The translations under genes were made by a program, and so were the position numbers. 64,000 nucleotides of DNA from Dechloromonas hankyongensis. Lineage in GTDB: Bacteria > Pseudomonadota > Gammaproteobacteria > Burkholderiales > Rhodocyclaceae. The stretch is taken from assembly GCF_022012295.1 (NCBI RefSeq), contig NZ_JAKLTN010000005.1, forward strand, positions 57,943 to 121,942, given 5' to 3'. The notes beneath the pieces are model-generated. The model was not told the origin of the DNA. It saw nothing but the letters and a program-made list of their open reading frames with translations, and made no database searches. Below are positions 26,810 to 35,827 of this stretch, in pieces (within the stretch, counting starts at the first letter, position 1; each line of letters begins with the position of its first letter).

Positions 26810-27588
26810 GTTCCCGGCACCACATAGCCGAGCATTGCGCTCATGGCGTATTCGAACATCGCCTGCAAGGGTGACGCCAGGTAGCTGAAGCAGATGGCGA
26901 TGGCGATGAAGCCGCCGGCAAGCGTCAGGGGGAAGCCCAGCGCAAACAGGTTGAGCTGCGGGGCCGCTTTGGTCAGTATCCCCAGCGCAAGGTTGGTGAT
27001 CATCAAAGCAATGATGACGGGCAATGACAGCAGCAGCCCCGTCGAGAATATTTTTCCACCCAATTCGCTCAGATTGAGCCAGCTTCCTGCAGCGGGCAGC
27101 GGGCCGCCGACCGGGATGGCAACGAAACTTTGGGCCAGCGTGGCGACAAATAGCAGATGACCGTTCAGCGACAGGAAGGTGAGCAGGGTGATGACGCCGA
27201 GAAACTCCGCAATGACCGGCGTTTGTGACGAGTTGAGCGGGTCGTAGAAGGTGGCGAAACCGAGGCCCATCTGGTTGCTGATAAAGGTGCCGGCAAGGTC
27301 GACTGCGGCAAATATAATGCGGGCGGAGAAACCCATACCGACGCCGATCAGCATTTGTTGCACCATGATCCACAATCCGGTCAGCGAGCCCGGTTCTCCT
27401 TTGGGCATGTCGGGGAGGCTGGGGGCAAGCGCGACCGCGATGGCAATTCCCAGAATCAACCGTGTGCGTTGGGGAATGCCAACCGTGTTCCAAAGCGGTG
27501 CTGTGGCGATAAAAGCAAGAATGCGCACCAGTGGGTAAACGAAGGCGGCAATCCAGACATCAATCTGGGCGGAGGTTAGGCTGATCAT
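26806..27588 (-). CDS. fliR: Flagellar export gate protein FliR
   Basis: FliR is part of the FliPQR export pore. The 260-residue protein has five or six membrane segments and the conserved FVYPLVRILAFIATAPLWNT and NQMGLGFATFYDP. It is the last gene of the fliF-fliR operon. The stop codons of fliR and of the convergent lipoprotein gene share the palindrome CTAG. Confidence 0.96.
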   Translation of the reverse strand: MISLTSAQIDVWIAAFVYPLVRILAFIATAPLWNTVGIPQRTRLILGIAIAVALAPSLPDMPKGEPGSLTGLWIMVQQMLIGVGMGFSARIIFAAVDLAGTFISNQMGLGFATFYDPLNSSQTPVIAEFLGVITLLTFLSLNGHLLFVATLAQSFVAIPVGGPLPAAGSWLNLSELGGKIFSTGLLLSLPVIIALMITNLALGILTKAAPQLNLFALGFPLTLAGGFIAIAICFSYLASPLQAMFEYAMSAMLGYVVPGT

Positions 27589-27589
27589 T

Positions 27590-27859
27590 TCAGCCGATCA
27601 ACTGCGGAATGCTCTCAAACAGGCGCTGGATGTAATCCATCAGATACTGAAGCATCCATGGTCCGACCAGCAGCAGCACCAGAAACATGACGACCAGTTT
27701 GGGAACAAACTGCAGCGTGCTTTCATTGAGCTGGGTTGCGGCTTGAAAAATGCTGATGACCAGGCCGACGACAAGCGCCGCGAGCAGCATCGGGGCCGAG
27801 ATGATCAGCGTCACCTCGACCGCTTGGCGGCCAATTTCCATGACGGTATTGGGGGTCAT
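27590..27859 (-). CDS. fliQ: Flagellar export gate protein FliQ
   Basis: This is an 89-residue membrane protein with two hydrophobic helices (about 15-39 and 52-72), typical of the FliQ/SctS family; [20 protein letters not shown] is its usual N terminus. It is a subunit of the FliPQR gate. It overlaps fliP by four bases and ends one base before fliR starts. Confidence 0.96.
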   Translation of the reverse strand: MTPNTVMEIGRQAVEVTLIISAPMLLAALVVGLVISIFQAATQLNESTLQFVPKLVVMFLVLLLVGPWMLQYLMDYIQRLFESIPQLIG

Positions 27860-28599
27860 GCGCCGAAGCTCTGAACCAGGGAGCCGATCACCAAGTGCCA
27901 GCCATCAACCAGAACGAACAGCATCAATTTGAAGGGCAGGGCGATCATCACGGGCGACATCATCATCATGCCCATCGACATCAGGAGACTGGCAACAACC
28001 ATATCGATGACGAGGAAGGGGATGAAAATGATGAAGGCGATCTGGAAAGCCGTCTTCAACTCGCTGATAACAAAGGCCGGAACCAGGATGCGCAAGGGAA
28101 TATCGTCAGGCTTCTCGAGGCGCTCGATCTTGGCGATACCGGCAAATAGCGCCAGATCCGATTCCCGGGTCTGCTTGAGCATGAACCCGCGCATTGGGAT
28201 GGCGGCCCGCTCGGCCGCCTGCATGATGTTGATCCGGTTCTCGGAAAGCGGCAGGTAGGCCTCGGTATAGACCCGGTCCAGAACCGGCGACATGACGAAG
28301 AAGGTCAGGAACAACGAAAGGCCGACGATGATCTGGTTTGGCGGCGCAGTTTGCGTACCCAGGGCATGGCGAAGCAAGGAGAGCACGATGACGATGCGCG
28401 TGAACCCCGTCATCATCAGCACGGCGGCCGGGATGAAGGTCAGCGCTGTCATCAACAGCAGCGTCTGGATGGTCAGCGAATAGGTAGTGCCGCCGCCAGG
28501 AGTCGGCGTACTGTTGATTGCCGGCAACCCGCTGGCCTGAGCCATGACGAGACCTGCTGGCAGCAGCAAGGCGAGGGCGAGAAAGACGCGCTTAGTCAT
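27856..28599 (-). CDS. fliP: Flagellar export gate protein FliP
   Basis: FliP is the core of the export gate. The 247-residue precursor has a cleavable signal peptide (to about residue 22), four membrane segments and the diagnostic [35 protein letters not shown] and [20 protein letters not shown]. It overlaps fliO by eight bases and fliQ by four. Confidence 0.97.
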   Translation of the reverse strand: MTKRVFLALALLLPAGLVMAQASGLPAINSTPTPGGGTTYSLTIQTLLLMTALTFIPAAVLMMTGFTRIVIVLSLLRHALGTQTAPPNQIIVGLSLFLTFFVMSPVLDRVYTEAYLPLSENRINIMQAAERAAIPMRGFMLKQTRESDLALFAGIAKIERLEKPDDIPLRILVPAFVISELKTAFQIAFIIFIPFLVIDMVVASLLMSMGMMMMSPVMIALPFKLMLFVLVDGWHLVIGSLVQSFGA

Positions 28600-29002
28600 T
28601 GCGGCGACGCTCGGTAACGGATTTCAACCACTGCGCAAAAGGTTTATCGGCTTCGCCAGAAGCCTCTTCCGGGGCCAGCAGGGAGCCCTTGCTCATTCGG
28701 TGCAAGGTACGAATCTGTCCGGGGACAATGCCGATGACCAGCCAGTCATCACCGATTTCAACAAGAACGATACGCTCGCGTGGCCCCAGTGCGACCCCGC
28801 CGATTACTTTCATACCCCCGTGCCCAAACCCCTTGCCGCCAGAAAGCTTGCGCGCAACCCAGGCGGTGCCGGCGAGTGCAGCGACAATCAGTGCCAGGGC
28901 AAGGCCAGCCTGGACGTAACTGCCAAACCCCAGTCCGGGGCTGGGAGTATCGGACGCCATCGCATAGGTCGAGGCAAGAAAAAGGGTGAGGAAATGGAGC
29001 AC
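28592..29002 (-). CDS. fliO: Flagellar assembly protein FliO
   Basis: FliO assists assembly of the FliP ring. The 136-residue protein has a signal-like N terminus, one membrane helix (about 30-49, [20 protein letters not shown]) and the FliO domain with [20 protein letters not shown]. It is separated from fliN by an 88-base gap that is unusually large for this operon and holds a hairpin. Confidence 0.92.
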   Translation of the reverse strand: MLHFLTLFLASTYAMASDTPSPGLGFGSYVQAGLALALIVAALAGTAWVARKLSGGKGFGHGGMKVIGGVALGPRERIVLVEIGDDWLVIGIVPGQIRTLHRMSKGSLLAPEEASGEADKPFAQWLKSVTERRRND

Positions 29003-29051
29003 AGGCGCGGTAGCGGGTAGCGAAGATTGGCCGCTATTTTAAACTCAAACT

Positions 29052-29075
29052 GGGGGATGGCCGCGCAACTCCCCC
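29052..29075 (-). other. Hairpin in the fliN-fliO gap, possible attenuator
   Basis: On the minus strand GGGGGA pairs with TCCCCC around a 12-base loop, followed by AGTTTGAGTTTAAAA. The weak T-content suggests partial termination or an mRNA processing site between fliN and fliO. The rest of the 88-base gap holds nothing I recognise. Confidence 0.35.
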
Positions 29076-29090
29076 TTCTCCATCGGCGGC

Positions 29091-29534
29091 TTAACGATTG
29101 AGCTTACGCATGCGTTCCGAGGGGGTGATGATATCGGTCAGACGGATACCGAACTTGTCGTTCACCACCACAACCTCGCCCTGCGCAATCAACGTCCCGT
29201 TCACCAGTACATCCATCGGCTCGCCGGCCATGGCGTCTAGCTCGACGACCGAGCCATGAGCCAATTGCAGCAGGTTCTTGATAGTGATCTTGGTGCGACC
29301 GAGTTCAACGGTGATTTGGACAGGAATGTCGAGGATCATGTCGAGCTCGTTCATCATCCCGCCCGCCTCGGCGTTACCGCCGAATGAGGGGAAGATATCG
29401 GCGGGCTGTGCGGCCTGCGTCGTTCCCGAGTCGGTGATCGCCTGTTCCGCCATGGCGGCGGCCCAATCGTCCTCACTGATCTGGCCGTCATCTTCGGTTG
29501 CGGTGTTTTCGATATTTTCCATTTCGTCAGCCAT
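29091..29534 (-). CDS. fliN: Flagellar motor switch protein FliN
   Basis: FliN builds the lower C ring with FliM. It has 147 residues: an acidic, variable N-terminal part (residues 1-65) and a C-terminal SpoA domain (MILDIPVQITVELGRTKITI and VNDKFGIRLTDIITPSERMR). It overlaps fliM by eight bases. Confidence 0.97.
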   Translation of the reverse strand: MADEMENIENTATEDDGQISEDDWAAAMAEQAITDSGTTQAAQPADIFPSFGGNAEAGGMMNELDMILDIPVQITVELGRTKITIKNLLQLAHGSVVELDAMAGEPMDVLVNGTLIAQGEVVVVNDKFGIRLTDIITPSERMRKLNR

Positions 29535-30543
29535 TCTTTTCTCCCAACGCGGTGTCTAGTCCAATAGTCTCCGGGGGGGAGGCGATAAATTTTTCGACCT
29601 TCAGTGCATATTGACCATTGAGCTGGCCATAAGTGCATTCCATCAGCGGGACGTTGTCCGCCAAGGCATATATCTTTTCGGGGATGTGAAGCGGAATCAC
29701 GTCCCCGGTCTTCAGCTTGAGAATCTGCCCTAGTGTGATCTTGCCCGAGCCCAGTTGAGCCACGATCTCGACCTCGGCGCCCTGCAATTGTTTGCGCAGG
29801 GTACCGATCCAGCGTTTGTCGGTAGAGAGCTGGTCGCTTTGCATCGTGCTGTACAGCAGGTCGCGAATTGGCTCCAGCATCGAATATGGGAAGCAGATGT
29901 GCATGTCTGCAGTGGCGCCGCCAAACTCGAGCGTGAAAGATGTCGAAACGACAATTTCCGAAGGCGTGGCGATATTGGCGAACTGCGAGTTCATCTCGGA
30001 GCGTATGTACTCGAACGTAATGTCGTACACCGGCTTCCACGACTTCGAATATTCGGTGAACACCACGTTGAGCAGGCCTTGGATGATGCGCTGTTCGGTC
30101 GGGGTGAAGTCACGCCCTTCGACACGGGTATGGAAGCGCCCGTCGCCGCCGAACATGTTATCGACCACGAGAAATACCAGGTTGGGGTCGAAGATGAACA
30201 GTGCAGTCCCGCGTAGGGGCTTGGCGATGACCAGGTTCAGGTTGGTCGGAACCACCAGGTTGCGAATGAACTCGCTATATTTTTGCACCCGAATCGGCCC
30301 CACCGAAATTTCGGCATTCCGGTGCATGTAGTTGAACAAGCCGATGCGCAAGTAGCGTGCAAAGCGCTCGTTGACCAACTCCAGCGTGGGCATGCGCCCA
30401 CGGACGATCCTCTCCTGTGTGCCGAGATTGTACGAACGAACTCCGGCGCCGTCCCCCTCGTGCTCCTCGGGTTCGTCCGTCTCGCCGGTGACGCCCTTGA
30501 GTAGGGCGTCGACCTCGTCTTGGGAGAGAAAATCGCCGGCCAT
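29527..30543 (-). CDS. fliM: Flagellar motor switch protein FliM
   Basis: FliM is the switch subunit that receives CheY-P. The N terminus AGDFLSQDEVDALLKGVTG is the CheY-P-binding peptide (LSQDEVDALL). The middle CheC-like domain contains YMHRNAEISVGPIRVQKYSE and MFGGDGRF, and the C-terminal SpoA domain is at about 250-330. The 338 residues match the family (334). It starts 6 bases after fliL. Confidence 0.97.
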   Translation of the reverse strand: MAGDFLSQDEVDALLKGVTGETDEPEEHEGDGAGVRSYNLGTQERIVRGRMPTLELVNERFARYLRIGLFNYMHRNAEISVGPIRVQKYSEFIRNLVVPTNLNLVIAKPLRGTALFIFDPNLVFLVVDNMFGGDGRFHTRVEGRDFTPTEQRIIQGLLNVVFTEYSKSWKPVYDITFEYIRSEMNSQFANIATPSEIVVSTSFTLEFGGATADMHICFPYSMLEPIRDLLYSTMQSDQLSTDKRWIGTLRKQLQGAEVEIVAQLGSGKITLGQILKLKTGDVIPLHIPEKIYALADNVPLMECTYGQLNGQYALKVEKFIASPPETIGLDTALGEKNG

Positions 30544-30549
30544 GACTCC

Positions 30550-31113
30550 TTACTGGATGATGAAGGAGGTAAACAGAACCGATTTGACCGGGCCTTCCGG
30601 CATAACCAGTTCGCCTTTCTTGTTCTTCTTGGGGGGTTCGAAAACCGAGTTGATCTCGTCCTTCAAGGCTTCGGCGAGATGTTCTTTCCCCTCCTTGGGG
30701 AGGAGTTCCGAGGCCTTTTTGGCAGAGAGCAGCAAGGTGATGTTGTTGCGGATCTTTGGCATCTGAGCCTTCAGGACAGGCTCGGACTGCGCATCTTCGA
30801 TTTCCAGAGAGAGCGCAACCTGCAGGTATTGATCTCCTGTTTCCGGGACCAGGTTGACGGTGAACGGATCAAGATTGACGAACACCGGGAGGGCATGGGC
30901 GTCTTTCTTCTTGTCCTTCTTTTTCGTCTTGACCGTCTCTTCTGCTGCTTCCTCATCATCTTCAGTGTGGTCGCCTTTTTTCAGCAACATGAAGGCGGCA
31001 CCACCGCCGCCCAGTACCACCACGAGTACGGCTGCAAGAATGATGATCAATAGTTTTTTACTCTTTTTGGGGGCTACTGCCCCTTCTTCTGCTGGCTTGG
31101 CATCCTTTGCCAT
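30550..31113 (-). CDS. fliL: Flagellar basal-body-associated protein FliL
   Basis: FliL supports the stator complexes. It has 187 residues: one membrane helix (about 21-44, LLIIILAAVLVVVLGGGGAA), then a Lys/Glu-rich linker (VKTKKKDKKKD), then the periplasmic FliL domain (FVNLDPFTVNLVPETGDQYL). It lies between fliK and fliM. Confidence 0.95.
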   Translation of the reverse strand: MAKDAKPAEEGAVAPKKSKKLLIIILAAVLVVVLGGGGAAFMLLKKGDHTEDDEEAAEETVKTKKKDKKKDAHALPVFVNLDPFTVNLVPETGDQYLQVALSLEIEDAQSEPVLKAQMPKIRNNITLLLSAKKASELLPKEGKEHLAEALKDEINSVFEPPKKNKKGELVMPEGPVKSVLFTSFIIQ

Positions 31114-31143
31114 GAAGGTTTTCTCCTCTTACTCCGTGTTCAA

Positions 31144-32181
31144 TCAGGCAAACAGATCAACGAGTCCCCTGCCTCGTTGAGCCAGTACGCTTGGCGCACC
31201 GTCTGTCGGTCTTCCAATGTCCGGGAGTATAGCGGTTTCATCTGGTGCGCGGTTTCCGTTAGCTGACTGGAAGTGAGTATTGTCGTTATGGCGCGCCATG
31301 TTGGCGCCGACATCTGCCTGACCGAGATTGATGCCGGTTGTCGCCAGCATGTCACGGAGTTGAGAGAGCGAGCCTTCGATTGCCTGGCGGACTTCGGTGT
31401 GTGGCGAAGCAAAGATGGCGGTAGCCTGATCGCCGTTGATTTGCAGCGTGATCTGGACTGGGCCGAGTTGCGGCGGATTGATGTTGATTTGGGCGGATTG
31501 TTGGTCGTTTTTTGCCATCCAGACGACCTTGTTGCCGAAATCCTGTCCCCAGGAGGGAGATTGCAGGTGCGTCTGGATTTCAGCGGGCGCCGCTGCGGCG
31601 TGGCTTCGGTTTTCGGTGGAGGCCTTGGCGGTCGCAATTGCTGCCGATGCCTGGGCGGCAGTGTCGGCGGCAATATTTGCCGTTGGCGTTTCACTTTGCT
31701 TGTCGCGTGCTGTGCTCAGCGCATTTTTGAACGCATCGGAAGATTGCTGCATTAAATCTGTTGCCCTCAATCCGGGGACTTCTTCGTTGGTGCCGCGTGC
31801 TTCGCTGGTCACTGCGCCAAGCAGAGTGGCGGTATCCTGAGGCTTGGCGGCCTCGTTTCGGGCAATGTTCGTGTCCAGGCGTACGGGTTGGTTGGGTAGC
31901 ACCGGTGGCGTAACAGGGGGAACTGCCATCAACAGGGCAAGCGTCTGATCTGCATTTTCGCTGCCAAGCAGCTTCTCTTCGGCCTTTTCGCTATCGTGTG
32001 GCGTTGTTGCCGTGCCGCTTGCCGGCACATTGCTCGTCACGGTACGGCCGAGTTGGCTGCCGAGCAGGGCTGCAAAACCACCGGGCAATCCTTCGGGAAC
32101 CCCGGTGCTGCTGGCGGTCGCTGAATTGGCGCTGGCCGTTGCGGTGGCTGCTGCCGGGGATGAAACAACCGTGATGCCCAT
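31144..32181 (-). CDS. fliK: Flagellar hook-length control protein FliK
   Basis: FliK is the exported ruler that measures the hook and triggers the FlhB specificity switch. I chose the ATG at 32181 (AAGGG upstream), giving 345 residues. The N-terminal two thirds are low-complexity Ala/Ser/Thr. The C-terminal domain (about 210-310, with VWMAKNDQQSAQININPPQL, LGPVQITLQINGDQATAIFA and LRDMLATTGI) is the FliK switch domain. A second FliK-like protein is encoded at 41.7-42.9 kb. Confidence 0.94.
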   Translation of the reverse strand: MGITVVSSPAAATATASANSATASSTGVPEGLPGGFAALLGSQLGRTVTSNVPASGTATTPHDSEKAEEKLLGSENADQTLALLMAVPPVTPPVLPNQPVRLDTNIARNEAAKPQDTATLLGAVTSEARGTNEEVPGLRATDLMQQSSDAFKNALSTARDKQSETPTANIAADTAAQASAAIATAKASTENRSHAAAAPAEIQTHLQSPSWGQDFGNKVVWMAKNDQQSAQININPPQLGPVQITLQINGDQATAIFASPHTEVRQAIEGSLSQLRDMLATTGINLGQADVGANMARHNDNTHFQSANGNRAPDETAILPDIGRPTDGAPSVLAQRGRGLVDLFA

Positions 32182-32243
32182 ATTGGAACCCTTGTCAGAC
32201 TTAATTCTTGTCTGGAACAAGCAATAGGCATGCCCACAGGGCG

Positions 32244-32696
32244 TCAGGTGTCTTGCGGTTCCTTGCCGCTATATTTGTGTGTCGAGAACTCGTCTTGCAG
32301 CTTTTGTTCCTGCTTGCCTTCGCGGTAGCGCTGCCGGATATCGTGGCGTTGGGACAGGGTGTCGAGCGCTTTTAACTGCTTGTTCTGTGTTTTCCAGGCC
32401 TCTTGGCCTGCCCGGGTGTTGTTCTCCGAGCTTTGGACTGCTTGCCGTTGTGCTGAAATGGCGTCGTCGATACGCGCGAGAAACTCCTGATAGTTGCGCA
32501 ATACCATGCGGGTGACGCCTTGCGACGTAGCATCGTTCATTCTGGCGGCATATTCTGCGCGATACTGCTCGAGCATCTGGAGGCGGCTTTTTTCGTTCTG
32601 CTCCGCGGCAAGCAGCTGGCCCAGCTTGCGCGTTGCCTCGTCAGTCCTCTCCTGCATGATGTTAAGCAAGGGTTGAAGTGAAAAAGGCTGGGTCAT
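32244..32696 (-). CDS. fliJ: Flagellar export protein FliJ
   Basis: FliJ is the small coiled-coil protein that sits in the FliI ATPase ring and links it to FlhA. Its 150 residues are almost wholly charged heptad-like helix (for example LGQLLAAEQNEKSRLQMLEQ and YREGKQEQKLQDEF). Length matches the family (147). It is 6 bases after fliI. Confidence 0.94.
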   Translation of the reverse strand: MTQPFSLQPLLNIMQERTDEATRKLGQLLAAEQNEKSRLQMLEQYRAEYAARMNDATSQGVTRMVLRNYQEFLARIDDAISAQRQAVQSSENNTRAGQEAWKTQNKQLKALDTLSQRHDIRQRYREGKQEQKLQDEFSTHKYSGKEPQDT

Positions 32697-32702
32697 GGCT
32701 TA

Positions 32703-34106
32703 TCAGAAGAGGCTGCCGAGAGCTTCGAGGCTGTCTGCGAACATCGATTGTTCGGTCAGTTGCTGTTGCAGAAATCCCTCCATGCGCGGATAAAGGCTGA
32801 TTGCCTGGTCGAGCACAGGGTCCGATCCCGGCGCGTAGGCGCCGACGGAAATCAGATCTCGCGAGCGCTGGTAGCGGGCAAATAGCACTTTGAAGCGACG
32901 GATCTGTTCGAGATGGGGCGGGGTGATCAGGTTGACCATGGCACGGCTGATCGACTGCTCGATATCGATGGCTGGATAGTGGCCAGCATCGGCTAAAGTG
33001 CGGGAAAGGACAATGTGTCCATCAAGGATGGCGCGCGCGGCGTCGGCAATCGGATCCTGTTGATCGTCCCCTTCGGCCAGTACGGTATAGAAAGCTGTGA
33101 TCGAGCCGCCGCCCTCCGAGCCATTACCAGCGCGCTCAACCAATTGTGGCAGGCGTGCGAAGACTGAAGGTGGGTAGCCGCGCGTTGCCGGGGGCTCTCC
33201 GATCGCCAGGGCGATTTCCCGTTGGGCCATCGCATAGCGGGTCAGGGAATCCATGATGAGCAGGACCTGCTTGCCCTGGTCGCGGAAGGATTCGGCAATG
33301 GTCGTTGCGTAGGCGGCGCCCTGCAGGCGCATCAATGGCCCGGTATCGGCGGGGGCGGCAACGACGACGGCACGGCGCATTCCCTCGTCGCCGAGGATTT
33401 GCTCGATGAATTCCTTTACTTCGCGGCCCCGCTCACCGATCAGTCCGACAACGATGACTTCCGCCTCAGTGTAGCGGGCCATCATTCCGAGCAGAACAGA
33501 CTTGCCGACGCCGGAGCCGGCGAAGAGCCCCATGCGTTGCCCGCGTCCGACTGTGAGCAGCGAATTGATGGCACGGATGCCGACATCGAGTGGCTGGTGA
33601 ATGGCTGCACGCGACATCGGGTTGACCGGGCGTGCCTGCAGCGAACGGGAGTGAGCGGTATTGATCGGCCCCTTGCTGTCAAGGGGGCGTCCAACGCCAT
33701 CGACGACGCGGCCGAGCAGTTCGTCCCCAACGGGAACTTGTTTGGCACGGTCAATGGCACGACGGCGGAATGGCGGCGGGCCATCGACCTGCGGTGGCGG
33801 AGTCGGGGACTCGAAGGCGACTACTTTGGAGCCGGGGGCAAGTCCATAGACGTCATCCGACGGCATCAGGTAGAGCTTTTCGCCAGCAAAGCCCACCACC
33901 TCTGCTTCGACCGGTGCGCCGGTCATGGGGTAGATCTTGCACGAACTACCCAGGGGGAGTTTCAGACCCGCCGCTTCCATGACCAAGCCGTTGATGCGCG
34001 TCAGGCGACCAATGGGCCACTGCGGTTGGGCGTTGCTGGCCGCCAGGCGGCAGTTATCGAGGAAATTCTGCCAGCGGCCAGTATGGTCGAGCAACGGGTT
34101 TGTCAT
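32703..34106 (-). CDS. fliI: Flagellum-specific ATPase FliI
   Basis: FliI is the F1-beta-like ATPase of flagellar export. The Walker [10 protein letters not shown] is near residues 195-203, Walker B is [20 protein letters not shown], and the family signature is [19 protein letters not shown] chose the ATG at 34106 because it overlaps the fliH stop (ATGA), giving 467 residues; a TTG four codons earlier is possible. Confidence 0.97.
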   Translation of the reverse strand: MTNPLLDHTGRWQNFLDNCRLAASNAQPQWPIGRLTRINGLVMEAAGLKLPLGSSCKIYPMTGAPVEAEVVGFAGEKLYLMPSDDVYGLAPGSKVVAFESPTPPPQVDGPPPFRRRAIDRAKQVPVGDELLGRVVDGVGRPLDSKGPINTAHSRSLQARPVNPMSRAAIHQPLDVGIRAINSLLTVGRGQRMGLFAGSGVGKSVLLGMMARYTEAEVIVVGLIGERGREVKEFIEQILGDEGMRRAVVVAAPADTGPLMRLQGAAYATTIAESFRDQGKQVLLIMDSLTRYAMAQREIALAIGEPPATRGYPPSVFARLPQLVERAGNGSEGGGSITAFYTVLAEGDDQQDPIADAARAILDGHIVLSRTLADAGHYPAIDIEQSISRAMVNLITPPHLEQIRRFKVLFARYQRSRDLISVGAYAPGSDPVLDQAISLYPRMEGFLQQQLTEQSMFADSLEALGSLF

Positions 34107-34804
34107 GGTGCTTGCCAATCGGGGGCAGAGCCGCCGATTGATTCCAGAACGCGCTTCCAGCGCGTTTCCAGGGTGGCATCGACTTCACTGCTCCCGGCGC
34201 GAACCAGGCAGCCACCACGGCTGATATCGTTATCTTCAATCAGTTGGGTGCCGCTTTGAGCAAAGGATTCGCCCATGTGCTCGCGGACTGCCGCAGCGTC
34301 CTGCGGATTAAGACGGACGACGATATGGGCGTGATGCAGCGGCAGGGCTGCGATCGCCTCGCGAATGATCGGTAGCAACAGGTCACTCTTCATCGTAATG
34401 GTGCCGCCTACGACTTGCTTGGCAATTTCGGTGGCAACCTCCAGCAGGTGGTCGGCAATGGTCTGGTCCAGCTCGCCAAGGGCATGCTTCAGGTTGGCGG
34501 TGAGTGCGAGCAGATCCTTGCAAGTCTGTTCAGTCGATTCCCGACCTGCTATTTCACCTGCCTGGCGCCCTTCGTCGTAGCCGTCCTGGTAGCCGGTCGT
34601 GCGGGCTTCATTGTAAATGTTTTCAATTTCCTCCGCGGTAGGCGCGGCGATGTCTCCGCTCGACTCGGAGGGGGCTGCGGCAACAGGTTCTTTTGCAGGA
34701 GGTTCGACTTCCGGTGAGGGAGGGGGGCTGGTTGGGGTGTCAAACGAGTTGATCTGCCAGCGCTTGAAACTGGATGTTTCTTCTTTGGGGATGATGCCGG
34801 ACAT
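34103..34804 (-). CDS. fliH: Flagellar export regulator FliH
   Basis: FliH is the stator-like partner that holds FliI inactive and delivers it to the export gate. The 233-residue protein has a Pro-rich N terminus, a middle segment with [17 protein letters not shown], which carries the small-residue repeats of FliH, and a C-terminal domain ([16 protein letters not shown]) like the V-type ATPase E subunit. It overlaps fliI by four bases. Confidence 0.94.
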   Translation of the reverse strand: MSGIIPKEETSSFKRWQINSFDTPTSPPPSPEVEPPAKEPVAAAPSESSGDIAAPTAEEIENIYNEARTTGYQDGYDEGRQAGEIAGRESTEQTCKDLLALTANLKHALGELDQTIADHLLEVATEIAKQVVGGTITMKSDLLLPIIREAIAALPLHHAHIVVRLNPQDAAAVREHMGESFAQSGTQLIEDNDISRGGCLVRAGSSEVDATLETRWKRVLESIGGSAPDWQAP

Positions 34805-34825
34805 GGTCGTGGGTGTTTTTCAGGG

Positions 34826-35827
34826 TCAGAGCATCTGCTCGCCGCCGGCACCGCCGAGAACGATCTGTCCCTCGTCTGCGAGGCGGCGGACAATCTTGAG
34901 GATTTCCTTTTGCTCGGCCTCGACTTCGGAGACCCGAACGGGGCCTTTCGATTCCAGATCTTCGCGGAGCATTTCGGCGGCGCGCTGGGACATGTTCTTG
35001 AAGATTTTCTCGCGAAGGTCTGGCGAGGCACCCTTGAGAGCGAGGATCAGCGAGTCGGACTGCACCTCGCGGAGGATCAATTGAATCGATCGATCGTCGA
35101 TATCCAGAAGATTTTCGAACACGAACATTTCGTCGAGAATCTTCTGCGCCAGGTCAGGGTCGTATTCGCGGATGGCGTCGACAACCGAGGTTTCATTCGC
35201 GGTGCCGATGAAATTGAGAATCTCGGCCACCGTTCGCACGCCGCCCATGGCGGTACGCTTGACGCTGGCGGAACCGGACAGGATGCGCATCATCGCATCA
35301 TTCAGTTCGGTTAGCGCGGCAGGCTGGATGCCCTCCAGCGTTGCGATACGCAGGATGACATCGTTACGTAGCCGCTCAGTGAAGAAATTGAGGATTTCGC
35401 TGGCGTGATCGTGCTCCAGGTGAACCAGGATGGTTGCGATGATCTGCGGGTGTTCGTTTTTGATCAGATCGGCAACGGTTGGCGCATCCATCCATTTCAA
35501 GCCTTCGATACCTGCTGTTTCGCCTCCCTGGAGAATTCGGGAAATCAGGTTCGAGGCCTTGTCGTCGCCCAGGGCCTTGGTCAACACCGAGCGGACATAG
35601 TTGTCCGTGTCGACGTGTACGGCTGCACTCTCCTCGGCGGTCTTGTGGAATTCCTCAAGTACCGCTTCAACCTTCGTGCGTGGCACCGATTTGAGCTGCG
35701 CCATGGCGTGGCCGATTTTTTGCACTTCGCGTGGACCAAGGTGCTTGAGTACCTCGGCGGCGTGATCTTCGCCAAGGGCGATGAGCAGCGTGGCAACTTT
35801 TTCCAGGCCTTCGTCAGGATTAGCCAT
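34826..35827 (-). CDS. fliG: Flagellar motor switch protein FliG
   Basis: FliG is the rotor protein that receives stator torque. The 333 residues include the N-terminal FliF-binding domain (VATLLIALGEDHAAEVLKHL), the middle EHPQIIATIL motif, and the C-terminal torque domain with MFVFENLLDIDDRSIQLILR and charged helix residues. Length matches E. coli (331). It overlaps fliF by eight bases. Confidence 0.97.
   Translation of the reverse strand: MANPDEGLEKVATLLIALGEDHAAEVLKHLGPREVQKIGHAMAQLKSVPRTKVEAVLEEFHKTAEESAAVHVDTDNYVRSVLTKALGDDKASNLISRILQGGETAGIEGLKWMDAPTVADLIKNEHPQIIATILVHLEHDHASEILNFFTERLRNDVILRIATLEGIQPAALTELNDAMMRILSGSASVKRTAMGGVRTVAEILNFIGTANETSVVDAIREYDPDLAQKILDEMFVFENLLDIDDRSIQLILREVQSDSLILALKGASPDLREKIFKNMSQRAAEMLREDLESKGPVRVSEVEAEQKEILKIVRRLADEGQIVLGGAGGEQML

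Noticed and set aside
33222..34259. A 345-codon plus-strand frame opposite fliI and fliH
   Set aside because: It is antisense to conserved fliI/fliH and has no recognisable domain or ribosome site.
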